From the NCBI GenBank assembly GCA_963792815.1, contig CAWBXR010000011.1:124001-188000 (forward strand): 64,000 bases of DNA, read 5' to 3'. The position numbers and the translations under genes were made by a program. Position 1 is the first letter of the stretch, and every line of letters starts with the position of its first letter. The notes beneath the pieces were generated by a model. That model was not told where the DNA came from and ran no database searches. It worked only from the letters and a program-made list of their open reading frames with translations. The DNA is from JARRPM01 sp963792815 (lineage in GTDB: Bacteria; Pseudomonadota; Gammaproteobacteria; Pseudomonadales; Halieaceae). Shown piece by piece: positions 34,241 through 41,572 of this stretch.

Positions 34241-35179
34241 TTACTTGAATATACCGCGGCGGTAGAGGCCCCAGAAGAATCCCCACAGGTAGATGAGCGG
34301 GGCTCGCCTGACCTTGTCGGGAATGACGATGTTCTCCCCGGAATGCCGTTCCAGTTTCCACGCGATATAATCCAGTCCCCCCTCGAACGTAAACAACGCT
34401 TTTACCAATCTCATTATTGAGAGCAGTTTCCCCTGGCCCCGGCGCAGCGTCCACGCAATCCGCGTAAACAACTGGCTGCTCCGAGCAGTTGCACTGCGGT
34501 AGCTCATTTGGCCGCCGACATCATACACCGTAAAGCCAAAGCCAAGCGAGGGGGACAATTGCCGGGTAACTTCGGCATAGAAGTCGGCGGCGGCCAGGGC
34601 CAGTTCGGTAGCCCTGCCCGGGCGCTCGGTGCGCAGCTCGGTCGAGTAGCTAAGGGCCAGGGCCTGCTCCCACAGGCTGGTCACGGTGCCCTGGGGCGGC
34701 AGCACCGGCAGGGTGTTGTGCAACAGCGTCCGGGAGGCCTGCAGCAGGCAGTGTTCCAGTCCCTGCCGGGTCTGCGCGTCGCGGCTGTAGACGATTCTGG
34801 TGGGCTGGGCGAAACGGCCCCAGATATAGGACTCAAACCAGGCCCGGGAGCAGCCGCGCCGGAAATCCCGCAGGGAAATAACCGTCACCTTGCTGCGCAG
34901 GGTCTTGTTCGCCAGCTTGTGCTCCGCGTAGAACACGTTCGGTGGCAGCAGCCAGTTGGCCCCCGCCAGCAGCGGCTTGCGGTAGGCTGCGCGGTAGCCG
35001 TCGCAGATCAGGTAGAGATCCAGCAGGCCGTCGTAGATATCGCCGCTGCGCAGGCAGGAGCCGTAGAGCAGGATGCCGCAGATAGCGTCGTGGTGGCGCG
35101 CCCGTAATTGCCCCAGCAGCGCCGCCAGGGCGGGGTCGCTGGCGGCGTCGGGGCCGGCTACATGCGGGTAATCGCTCAC
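34241..35179 (-). CDS. nucleotidyltransferase-like protein, possibly Tam41-related
   Basis: About 312 residues from GTG 35179, which overlaps the stop of the lipid kinase gene in the form GTGA; the frame further upstream is antisense-like junk. The motif ILLYGSCLRSGDIYDGLLDL has the GS...D.D pattern of nucleotidyltransferases. The following LPPNVFYAEHKLANKTLRSK and VTVISLRDFRRG recall Tam41-type CDP-diacylglycerol synthases, though I am not certain. A C-terminal hydrophobic stretch (APLIYLWGFFWGLYRRG) suggests membrane contact. Coupled to a DAGK/LCB5-type kinase, it could make a nucleotide-activated lipid. Other possibility: an unrelated nucleotidyltransferase-fold protein without activity. 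Confidence 0.5.
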   Translation of the reverse strand: MSDYPHVAGPDAASDPALAALLGQLRARHHDAICGILLYGSCLRSGDIYDGLLDLYLICDGYRAAYRKPLLAGANWLLPPNVFYAEHKLANKTLRSKVTVISLRDFRRGCSRAWFESYIWGRFAQPTRIVYSRDAQTRQGLEHCLLQASRTLLHNTLPVLPPQGTVTSLWEQALALSYSTELRTERPGRATELALAAADFYAEVTRQLSPSLGFGFTVYDVGGQMSYRSATARSSQLFTRIAWTLRRGQGKLLSIMRLVKALFTFEGGLDYIAWKLERHSGENIVIPDKVRRAPLIYLWGFFWGLYRRGIFK

Positions 35180-36141
35180 AGGGTGAGAAAGTCCAGGGGC
35201 TCGCTGGCGCAGATATCGACCGGCCCGTTTGCCACCAGTATTTCCCCGTCGAGGTTCAGTTTGCCATCGAGTTGCAGGCGTATCCGCTGGGCATTGTGGC
35301 TGAGATAGCCCGATCCGGATACAGCGTTGCGGTTCGGCCTGCCCCTGACAATCGACAGGAAAGTGCGGGCGAAGCGGCTGCAACCCTGCTGGAACAGCGT
35401 GAGGCGGATCGCGCCGGGGCCGGAACCCCAGAACGGGCGCATGCCGAAAGCCAGGCGCTGCAGGGTGCTGATCGCCAGGATCAGGGTGTCGTAGCTGGCA
35501 GCCCCGCCGTCATCGAGTGTCAGTTCAATACTGACATGGCGGTTGAAGGCCGGGTCGTTGCGGAGCAAACCCCATACAGTGCGCAGGGTTGTCAGGGCCA
35601 GGCTGAAATCGTCCCGCAGGCCGCGGGCGTGCACCTCCTTGTGGGCGTATTCGGTACCCTGGATGATCGCCCCGCCGCCGAGGAACATCCCGTAGCGGGC
35701 GGGCTGGTCAGCGCCGAGCTCCACCCGCATAAGCGCTCGCTGGGCGAGCATGCCCGCGGTTGCGCGCTCGCCCTCGCACCAGTGGCAGAAGCGTTCGGTG
35801 GCTTTCCACAGGGAGCCGCTGACACCGATATCGCCGGCGTTCATGTTGGCGGTGCCGCCCGGCAGGAGCACGATGATGGGCGGGGTTTCGAACAGGCCGC
35901 TTTCCAGCAGCTCGCCCAGTATGTTCGAGGCTGTGCCGTCTCCCCCGTTGATCGCCAGCACTCCCACCCGGGTCTGGGCCAGCTCCGCCAGGGCCGGCCC
36001 GACGTCGTCCAGGCTGTGGGTAACTATGTGGTGGATCGAGGGACAGCGGGCGATGCGGTTGCGGATGCGTTCGAACTGGTCGCGGTTATGGCCGCTGCCA
36101 GGGTTGCTGATCAGCCCCACCGGGCCGGCGGCCCTGCTCAC
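35176..36141 (-). CDS. diacylglycerol/sphingosine kinase family lipid kinase
   Basis: 321 residues. The nucleotide loop is LAINGGDGTASNILGELL (GGDGT, about 62), followed by IVLLPGGTANMNAGDIG. GLISNPGSGHN at the N-terminus is the usual first strand. The C-terminal beta-sandwich ends LDGKLNLDGEILVANGPVDI, including the D-G-E block of the family. Members phosphorylate diacylglycerol, sphingoid bases or ceramide; a Caulobacter member (CpgB) has been reported to be a ceramide kinase. Given the island, ceramide or a sphingoid base is the favoured substrate. The start overlaps the preceding gene's stop and its stop overlaps the next start, so it is tightly coupled. Confidence 0.8.
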   Translation of the reverse strand: MSRAAGPVGLISNPGSGHNRDQFERIRNRIARCPSIHHIVTHSLDDVGPALAELAQTRVGVLAINGGDGTASNILGELLESGLFETPPIIVLLPGGTANMNAGDIGVSGSLWKATERFCHWCEGERATAGMLAQRALMRVELGADQPARYGMFLGGGAIIQGTEYAHKEVHARGLRDDFSLALTTLRTVWGLLRNDPAFNRHVSIELTLDDGGAASYDTLILAISTLQRLAFGMRPFWGSGPGAIRLTLFQQGCSRFARTFLSIVRGRPNRNAVSGSGYLSHNAQRIRLQLDGKLNLDGEILVANGPVDICASEPLDFLTL

Positions 36142-37004
36142 TCAGCGGCTTCCCGCAGGGTCGCCGACTTGAGGTTGATTTCGGCATTGCCGATCCGCGG
36201 CGCGGTGCCGCGCAATTGCACCGGCAGGCTGTTGGTCACGTCAAACAGCACGGTGATGTCACCGGCGCCGTCCAGGCCCAGCAGGCTGAAGTCGGGCTTT
36301 TCCGCCAGTTCACCCAGGGGGCTGACTTGCAGCGTCACGCCTCGGGTCTCGCGCTTGCCCGTTACCGCCGCGGCGCCCTGCAGCTGGTAGTTCATCTCGA
36401 TGGTGGGCCCTTCGCCACGGCTCATTTGCACCCGGTAAAAATTGAATTCAGTGTTCACCACCGCCTCGGTCGAGGTCTGGTCCGAGTCCAGGAAGCGACC
36501 CGCGAGATCGAGCAGGGCGTAGGCGTCGGTCACCACCATGCCCGAGGCGGCTGGGGGGTAGGGTATCTTGTGGCGACTGCTAACCGGCCACTCGGCCGGT
36601 GGCAGATCCGTTTTGGCTGGTGGGTCATGGCGCACCCGCAAAATGTCCTTGGGTCGGAACGCATAGGTCTTGTAGCGCTGCTGCTTGCCCTTGCTGAAGC
36701 GCGACCGGTACAGTGCGCGGCCGTCAGCCGGCGCCAGGTCCAGCACCACCACCTCGACGTTGCTGGCTACCGAGCTGTCAGCCTTGAGCTGCCAGCGCCC
36801 GGCGTCCTCGCTGTGTTCGCCAATCTCCACCCGCGACCTGGCGGTGACAAAGTACGCCTGCTGTTCGTATTCCAGTACCTGCCAGGCCGGCAGTGGCGGC
36901 AGCGCCTCCTTTGAGTTGCCGGCGGCTGCGGCAGGCAGGCTCGCGAGGGCGGCCGCCGACAGCAGGCAGCAGTGGATAAGCGGGTTACGGGTTATTCTTG
37001 TCAT
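36138..37004 (-). CDS. periplasmic protein, DUF3108-like
   Basis: 288 residues with a signal peptide (CCLLSAAALASLPAAAAG after a basic start), so it is exported. The mature part is mostly beta, with blocks WQVLEYEQQAYFVTARSRVE, FRPKDILRVRH and a C-terminus FDVTNSLPVQLRGTAPRIGN that resembles the end of DUF3108 proteins. The first and last genes of the operon act in the membrane or cytoplasm, so this is the only obvious periplasmic part. It may bind or shuttle the lipid product. It overlaps both neighbours by 4 bases. Family assignment is tentative. Confidence 0.5.
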   Translation of the reverse strand: MTRITRNPLIHCCLLSAAALASLPAAAAGNSKEALPPLPAWQVLEYEQQAYFVTARSRVEIGEHSEDAGRWQLKADSSVASNVEVVVLDLAPADGRALYRSRFSKGKQQRYKTYAFRPKDILRVRHDPPAKTDLPPAEWPVSSRHKIPYPPAASGMVVTDAYALLDLAGRFLDSDQTSTEAVVNTEFNFYRVQMSRGEGPTIEMNYQLQGAAAVTGKRETRGVTLQVSPLGELAEKPDFSLLGLDGAGDITVLFDVTNSLPVQLRGTAPRIGNAEINLKSATLREAAE

Positions 37005-38176
37005 TGGTCATGTCCAGGGTAGCGAGCCTTTGCCGGCAGGTGGCTGGCCGGGTAGGTGGCCATGATAAGCGCCACGGGCAGCCAGAAAAACAGCCACAGT
37101 TCCTTGGGCTGAACGAACAGCCGGTCGTAGTCCATGGCGACAGATGTCGTACCGTATAGGAGTAGCGCCAGGTAGATTCGTTCCCCGCGCTGGCGATACA
37201 TCTGCCAGGCCTGGTAGGCGGCTACCGCGAGCAGGGCCAGCAACAGCGCCAGTCCCACCAGGCCGCCGTCGCGCAGTGTGGCCAGATAACTGTTGTGGGC
37301 ATGGTCGAACAGCTTGCCGTAGGCCGGAACCCTGGGGTCGATCAGGTAGCCGTGACCAAACCACCAGTAGCCCTGCATGTCTGTCAGCACCTGCTGCCAG
37401 ATGCCGGGACGAAAGGAGAAATCGCCGACCCGGTGCAGCCAGAGGCTGGAGTTGGTGGCCATCACCGCCCACATCGTGGCGACACCGGCCGCAGCCACTC
37501 CCAGCGCCCGGTAACCGAGCAGCACCAGCAGGCCGACACAGACCCCGGCCATGGCCGTGCGCGACTGGGTGAACACAATCAGGCACAGGATTGCCAGGGA
37601 CAGCGAAGCGTATACCCACCTGTTTTCCCGTCCTCGCTGCGTGAATACGTAGTGCATGCACAACACCAGGAAAATGCCGTAGGCGGAGGCCGCCTTGTTC
37701 TGGTGGTGCATTACGCCCAGGGGTTCCAGTCGGGATTCGGGAAAGGGATTCTGCAGGTACCAGGCCGCGATCGACACCACGGCGGCGGCGGCCGCCAGCC
37801 AGGTGGCGCGATGGGCCAGCAGGTCCATCAGGCTGGCCTGGCGCACCCACAGGTAACCGCTGATAAAGCAGAAGCTCAGGACGCACAGGGCATAGCCCGC
37901 CGCCTGCAGTGCCGGCAGCAGTTCAAAGTCCGCCGTCCACAGCAGGCTGCTCATCATGTAGCAGCAGTAGAGCAGAAGCAGCAGCGCGAGTGTGTTGGCG
38001 CGGTAGAACTGTGCCAGTTCGCGCCACAGCACCAGGACGGCGGGCAGCACCAGGACGTAGTAGACCTTGCGGTGGCCCGAGGCCATGGGCAGCAGGAAGT
38101 AACCGGCGATGAATACGGCGTAAAAGTACACCATTCCCCGGTCCAACAGGAATCGCTGAAATGCCTTGAAATCCAT
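37001..38176 (-). CDS. O-antigen ligase/polymerase-like membrane protein
   Basis: 391 residues with about ten hydrophobic segments. The large periplasmic loop carries FSFRPGIWQQVL (RPxxW-like) and FDHAHNSYLATLRDGGLVGL, the H-N-x-YL...GxxGL pattern of the Wzy_C/WaaL family; FTQSRTAMAG is another typical block. WaaL proteins transfer a polyprenyl-linked glycan to a lipid acceptor in the periplasm; Wzy proteins polymerise repeat units. No Wzx flippase or undecaprenyl-phosphate sugar transferase is in the window. As first gene of an operon with a lipid kinase and glycosyltransferases, it might ligate glycan to the sphingolipid. Length and topology are normal for the family. Confidence 0.75.
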   Translation of the reverse strand: MDFKAFQRFLLDRGMVYFYAVFIAGYFLLPMASGHRKVYYVLVLPAVLVLWRELAQFYRANTLALLLLLYCCYMMSSLLWTADFELLPALQAAGYALCVLSFCFISGYLWVRQASLMDLLAHRATWLAAAAAVVSIAAWYLQNPFPESRLEPLGVMHHQNKAASAYGIFLVLCMHYVFTQRGRENRWVYASLSLAILCLIVFTQSRTAMAGVCVGLLVLLGYRALGVAAAGVATMWAVMATNSSLWLHRVGDFSFRPGIWQQVLTDMQGYWWFGHGYLIDPRVPAYGKLFDHAHNSYLATLRDGGLVGLALLLALLAVAAYQAWQMYRQRGERIYLALLLYGTTSVAMDYDRLFVQPKELWLFFWLPVALIMATYPASHLPAKARYPGHDQ

Positions 38177-38304
38177 AAATTTCAGATACTTGCGAGGGCT
38201 GATCGAAAGCCGTTAAAAATACCACCTAATCTTGAGAATGCCCCGATCATCCTATAACCTTCGCCACTTCGTCTGCCCCGATCAGGGGAATAGGTATTCT
38301 TATC

Positions 38305-39228
38305 ATGCACATGATTATCAAGCGACTGACCAAGTGGCTGGTTCGCGCGATTTCCATATTCCTGCCCGAAGCGAAGGCGCACGAACTCGAGCGCTGGCGC
38401 CGCGGGCGCGAGGAGTTCTGGAAGTATAACCGCTGCCAATACATCTTTGCATCCTATGGCAAGAGCGGGCGTACCTGGGTGCGGGTGATGATCTCCCGCT
38501 ACTACCAGCTGGTGTACAAGCTGCCCGACAATATCCTGATGGGTTTCGACAATTACACCCGTCTCAACAAGGACATCCCGAAAATCTTCTTTACCCACGA
38601 CAATTACCTGCGCGGCTTCACCGGCAATGTCGATTCGAAGAAGGATTTCTACGACAAGAAAACCGTGCTGCTGGTGCGCAATCCCATCGACGTCGCCGTG
38701 TCGCAGTTCTTCCAGTGGAAGTACCGTATGCGCCCGGAAAAAAAGGCGATGAACAAGTATCCGGAGCACGAGGCCGATATCTCGGTATATGACTTCGTCA
38801 AGGACGAGAACCAGGGCCTGTCCCACATCATCGAGTTCATGAACAACTGGGCGCGTGAGTTGCCGAAGATCAAGAGCTTGCTGGTGGTTCGCTACGAGGA
38901 CCTGCGCAGCAGTCCGGAGCGGGAGATGGGGCGCATCGTCGAATTCCTGGGTATGGAAGCCAATGAGGAATACCTGCGCGATACCGCGGAGTTTGCCTCG
39001 GTGGAAAACCTGCGCAAGAAAGAACAGGAGAACTATTTCTGGCGCAGCGGCAGCCGGGTGCAAGCCAAGGACGTCAACGATCCCAATACCTTCAAGGTGC
39101 GCAAGGCCAAGGTGGGCGGCTACCGCGATTACTTTGACGACGATCAAGTGGCAGAGCTCGACGCGATGGTAGATTCGCGCCTGTTACCGGTATTCGGGTA
39201 TACCGCCGCCGAGAGCACGGGGGGCTGA
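38305..39228 (+). CDS. sulfotransferase (KSGRTW type, copy 3)
   Basis: 307 residues. PAPS loop ASYGKSGRTWVRVMISRYYQ, 3'-phosphate motif LLVRNPIDVAVSQFFQWKY, LVVRYEDLRSSPE and C-terminal KVRKAKVGGYRDYF. It shares the QFFQW(K)xRMRP insert with the pair at 27870-29716, so all three stem from one duplicated gene. The N-terminus (IIKRLTKWLVRAISIFLPEA) is amphipathic and could lie on the membrane. First gene of the rightward run sulfotransferase, GT8-like, oxygenase, phosphopantetheinyl transferase, which ties sulfation to ACP-dependent lipid synthesis by gene order. It begins 128 bases from the divergent O-antigen-ligase-like gene. Confidence 0.83.
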   Translation: MHMIIKRLTKWLVRAISIFLPEAKAHELERWRRGREEFWKYNRCQYIFASYGKSGRTWVRVMISRYYQLVYKLPDNILMGFDNYTRLNKDIPKIFFTHDNYLRGFTGNVDSKKDFYDKKTVLLVRNPIDVAVSQFFQWKYRMRPEKKAMNKYPEHEADISVYDFVKDENQGLSHIIEFMNNWARELPKIKSLLVVRYEDLRSSPEREMGRIVEFLGMEANEEYLRDTAEFASVENLRKKEQENYFWRSGSRVQAKDVNDPNTFKVRKAKVGGYRDYFDDDQVAELDAMVDSRLLPVFGYTAAESTGG

Positions 39229-39231
39229 GCA

Positions 39232-40143
39232 ATGGACAAGTGTGTATTCATTCATACCAATGAGCGCCAGTGGTTGGGCGCGCTGGTGGCCGAGTACTCA
39301 TTTCGCCGCAATTCGCGCCACCCCGACCAGTTCGATGTGCGTTTTATCCATACCCGCGATCACCCCTTCCTCGCAGCCCGGGAGGGCCAGAGCTTTTTGC
39401 GTGGGGGCACTACCCGGGTCTGGCACATGGACGACCTGCAGTCTTTCACGCCGCTGCGATTCCTGCCGCCAAAACTGATGAACTGGCAGGGCAGGGCGGT
39501 GGTCACCGACCCGGACGTATTTGCTGTCGGCGACATCAACGAGTTGCTGGACCGGGACATGGGCGGTACAGCCGTTATGGGCCGGCACCGTTCCGGCAAG
39601 TCCGAGAAGGGCTACCAGGTGGCAACCAGCGTCATGCTGCTCGACTGCGCCAAGCTGCGGCACTGGGACGCGGAGGAGACCTTTGGCGAACTGTTCCGCT
39701 CCGAGAAGGATTACAAGGAATGGCTGGTGCTGGCCTACGAGGACCCGGCCACCATCGGTTACCTCGAGGACTGCTGGAACGACTTCGACCACCTCGATGC
39801 CAACACCCGGCTGCTGCACAATACCAAGCGCCGTACCCAGCCCTGGAAGACCGGGCTGCCGGTGGATTTCACCCCGGCTGACAAGTTCAAGGACAAGCCC
39901 CTGCTGGCATCCCTGAACCGGCTGCGCGCCAATGTTTTCGGAGAGTACGGCTTGTTGGGGCGCTACCACGAGCACCCGGACAAACAGCAGGAAGCATTTT
40001 TCTTCGGCCTGTTGCAGGAATGCCTGGATTGCGGGCATGTCACCGAGCAACTGGTGCGGGAGGAAATCAGCAAAAACCACGTCCGCCATGACGCCTTCGA
40101 GGTGCTGGCGCGAACACCGCCACTGGCAAGTAGGGCCGCATGA
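39232..40143 (+). CDS. GT8-like glycosyltransferase, copy 3
   Basis: 303 residues, three bases after the sulfotransferase stop. CVFIHTNERQWLGALVAEYS, WHMDDLQSFTPLRFLPPKLM, VVTDPDVFAVGDINELLDRD (DPD motif), TSVMLLDCAKLRHWDAEE and LHNTKRRTQPWKTGLPVDF mark it as a paralogue of the genes at 30205 and 32254. FFFGLLQECLDCGHVT is the shared C-terminal block. Its stop overlaps the next start. Only this copy is directly co-oriented with a sulfotransferase, so it is the best candidate for making the sugar acceptor that is then sulfated. Donor unknown. Confidence 0.65.
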   Translation: MDKCVFIHTNERQWLGALVAEYSFRRNSRHPDQFDVRFIHTRDHPFLAAREGQSFLRGGTTRVWHMDDLQSFTPLRFLPPKLMNWQGRAVVTDPDVFAVGDINELLDRDMGGTAVMGRHRSGKSEKGYQVATSVMLLDCAKLRHWDAEETFGELFRSEKDYKEWLVLAYEDPATIGYLEDCWNDFDHLDANTRLLHNTKRRTQPWKTGLPVDFTPADKFKDKPLLASLNRLRANVFGEYGLLGRYHEHPDKQQEAFFFGLLQECLDCGHVTEQLVREEISKNHVRHDAFEVLARTPPLASRAA

Positions 40144-40856
40144 AGTATATCAATATAGAAAAACTGCGAGGATTGGATCGGGCGGAGTTTCTCAGGATAA
40201 AACCCTATCCCTATTACAACAGCGAAGGCGTACTGACCGAAACGGGCTTCCAGGATCTGCTGGCGAATATGCCGGCGCTGGATATGTTCAAGCAGAATTT
40301 CGGTTACGAGCGCCGGGCGGGGCAGGCCCCCCACGACCGCTATTCACTGGAATATGAACCGGGTATGCCGGTGCCGCGTCCCTGGCAGGGGTTTATCGAC
40401 GAGCTGCGCAGCGACGCTTACCGCAACGAGGTGGCGCGCCTGCTGGGGGCGAAGAAGATCGAATTCCGCTTTCACTGGCACTACACCCCTTCCGGTTGTG
40501 ACGTGTCGCCCCACTGCGATGCGCGGCGCGAACATGGCTCCCACCTGTTTTACTTCAATTCCAAAGACGACTGGGACCCGGCCTGGGGTGGCTCCACCCT
40601 GGTCCTCGATGACGGCGGTCGGCTCGATTACAACTCGGCGCCGGGCTTCGACGAGTTCGATGCGGCCCACGAGTGCGAGTCGATAGGTAATTACAGTTCG
40701 CTGATGTTGCGCACTGACCACGCCTGGCACGCGGTGCGCGCCATCGATTGTCCGGAAGGGCGCCTGCGCCGGGTGTTCATCGTGGTAGTGAATCCCGTGA
40801 GCCTGTTCTGGAAACTGCGTGACCGCGCCATCGGCAAGAAAATCCAGCGACTCTAA
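40140..40856 (+). CDS. 2-oxoglutarate/Fe(II) dioxygenase-like protein (paralogue of 7166-7918)
   Basis: 238 residues starting at an ATG that overlaps the preceding stop (ATGA). Metal site: SPHCD (HxD) and DHAWHAVRAI (distal histidine with basic residue). The region FRFHWHYTPSGCDVSPHCDA and WGGSTLVLDDGG align with the protein at 7166-7918. That one lacks the linker here between the core and the C-terminus. An iron- and 2-oxoglutarate-dependent hydroxylase acting on the island's lipid is the simplest idea. The gene lies between a GT8-like gene and the phosphopantetheinyl transferase gene. Confidence 0.75.
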   Translation: MKYINIEKLRGLDRAEFLRIKPYPYYNSEGVLTETGFQDLLANMPALDMFKQNFGYERRAGQAPHDRYSLEYEPGMPVPRPWQGFIDELRSDAYRNEVARLLGAKKIEFRFHWHYTPSGCDVSPHCDARREHGSHLFYFNSKDDWDPAWGGSTLVLDDGGRLDYNSAPGFDEFDAAHECESIGNYSSLMLRTDHAWHAVRAIDCPEGRLRRVFIVVVNPVSLFWKLRDRAIGKKIQRL

Positions 40857-41553
40857 TACGCCCGGAACCCCGCGGGCGGGTGAGCTACACCTGTGGTTGT
40901 GTCGACGCGCGGCGACAGCTGGCTCCGACGCATTCCTGCGCGATGTCCTGTCAAACTACACTGAAACCGCCCCGGATCAGTTGAGTGTCACCCGCGGCGC
41001 CCACGGCAAGCCGGCACTTGCCTGGCCGTTACTGCCGCTCGATTTCAACCTCAGCGGCAGCGGCGACTGGCTGGCGATGGCTGTCAGCGACGGTGCCCCG
41101 GTCGGTGTCGACATCCAGTACTGCGATCCCGGCCGCGAGGTGATGCCCCTGGCCCGTCGCTTTTTTCGCGAGCGGGAAGTAGCCGAGCTGCAGGACTGCG
41201 CGCCGGCGCAGCGCAGCGACCGGTTTTACGAGTACTGGACGCTCAAGGAAGCCCATATCAAGGCTGCCGGCGGGTCCCTCGGGCTCGAGCTCGAGAAAAC
41301 CGGATTTATTCTCAGCTTTCCGCAGGCCGCCGACTCCATCGGATCGACCGGTACTATCGTCCCGCTGGGGCCTGAATCTGCCGCGGCCGCCTGGTATGGC
41401 CTGGTGCAGCCCTTTGCCGACTACAGGCTGGCTATTTGTTGCCACGCCTTGCGGGATTTCAGCACCGGCATCCGCTTGTGCGATCTGCCCGGCAGCAGTT
41501 ATTCTGTCGACCATCCGTTCGATTTGCGAGCAGTTTCCCGATCGCCGACTTAA
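40819..41553 (+). CDS. 4'-phosphopantetheinyl transferase (Sfp type)
   Basis: About 244 residues from GTG 40819, overlapping the oxygenase gene by 38 bases. Motifs: PLDFNLSGSGDWLAMAVS, VGVDIQYCDPGREVM (the GVD magnesium site) and FYEYWTLKEAHIKAAGGSL (WxxKEA-x-K, the family hallmark). It transfers the phosphopantetheine arm of coenzyme A to a carrier-protein serine. The stand-alone ACP at 19495-19737 is the only carrier in the window and the natural target, so the island can activate its own ACP. Sphingolipid loci of other bacteria also carry such an activating enzyme, as far as I recall. Confidence 0.85.
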   Translation: MTAPSARKSSDSNTPGTPRAGELHLWLCRRAATAGSDAFLRDVLSNYTETAPDQLSVTRGAHGKPALAWPLLPLDFNLSGSGDWLAMAVSDGAPVGVDIQYCDPGREVMPLARRFFREREVAELQDCAPAQRSDRFYEYWTLKEAHIKAAGGSLGLELEKTGFILSFPQAADSIGSTGTIVPLGPESAAAAWYGLVQPFADYRLAICCHALRDFSTGIRLCDLPGSSYSVDHPFDLRAVSRSPT

Positions 41554-41572
41554 CCCGCGGAGTGCTTCCCAG

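Noticed and set aside
34241..35383. Longer 380-residue frame for the nucleotidyltransferase-like gene
   Set aside because: The extra N-terminus overlaps the lipid kinase gene, has no family likeness, and a GTG overlapping the kinase stop is a better start.
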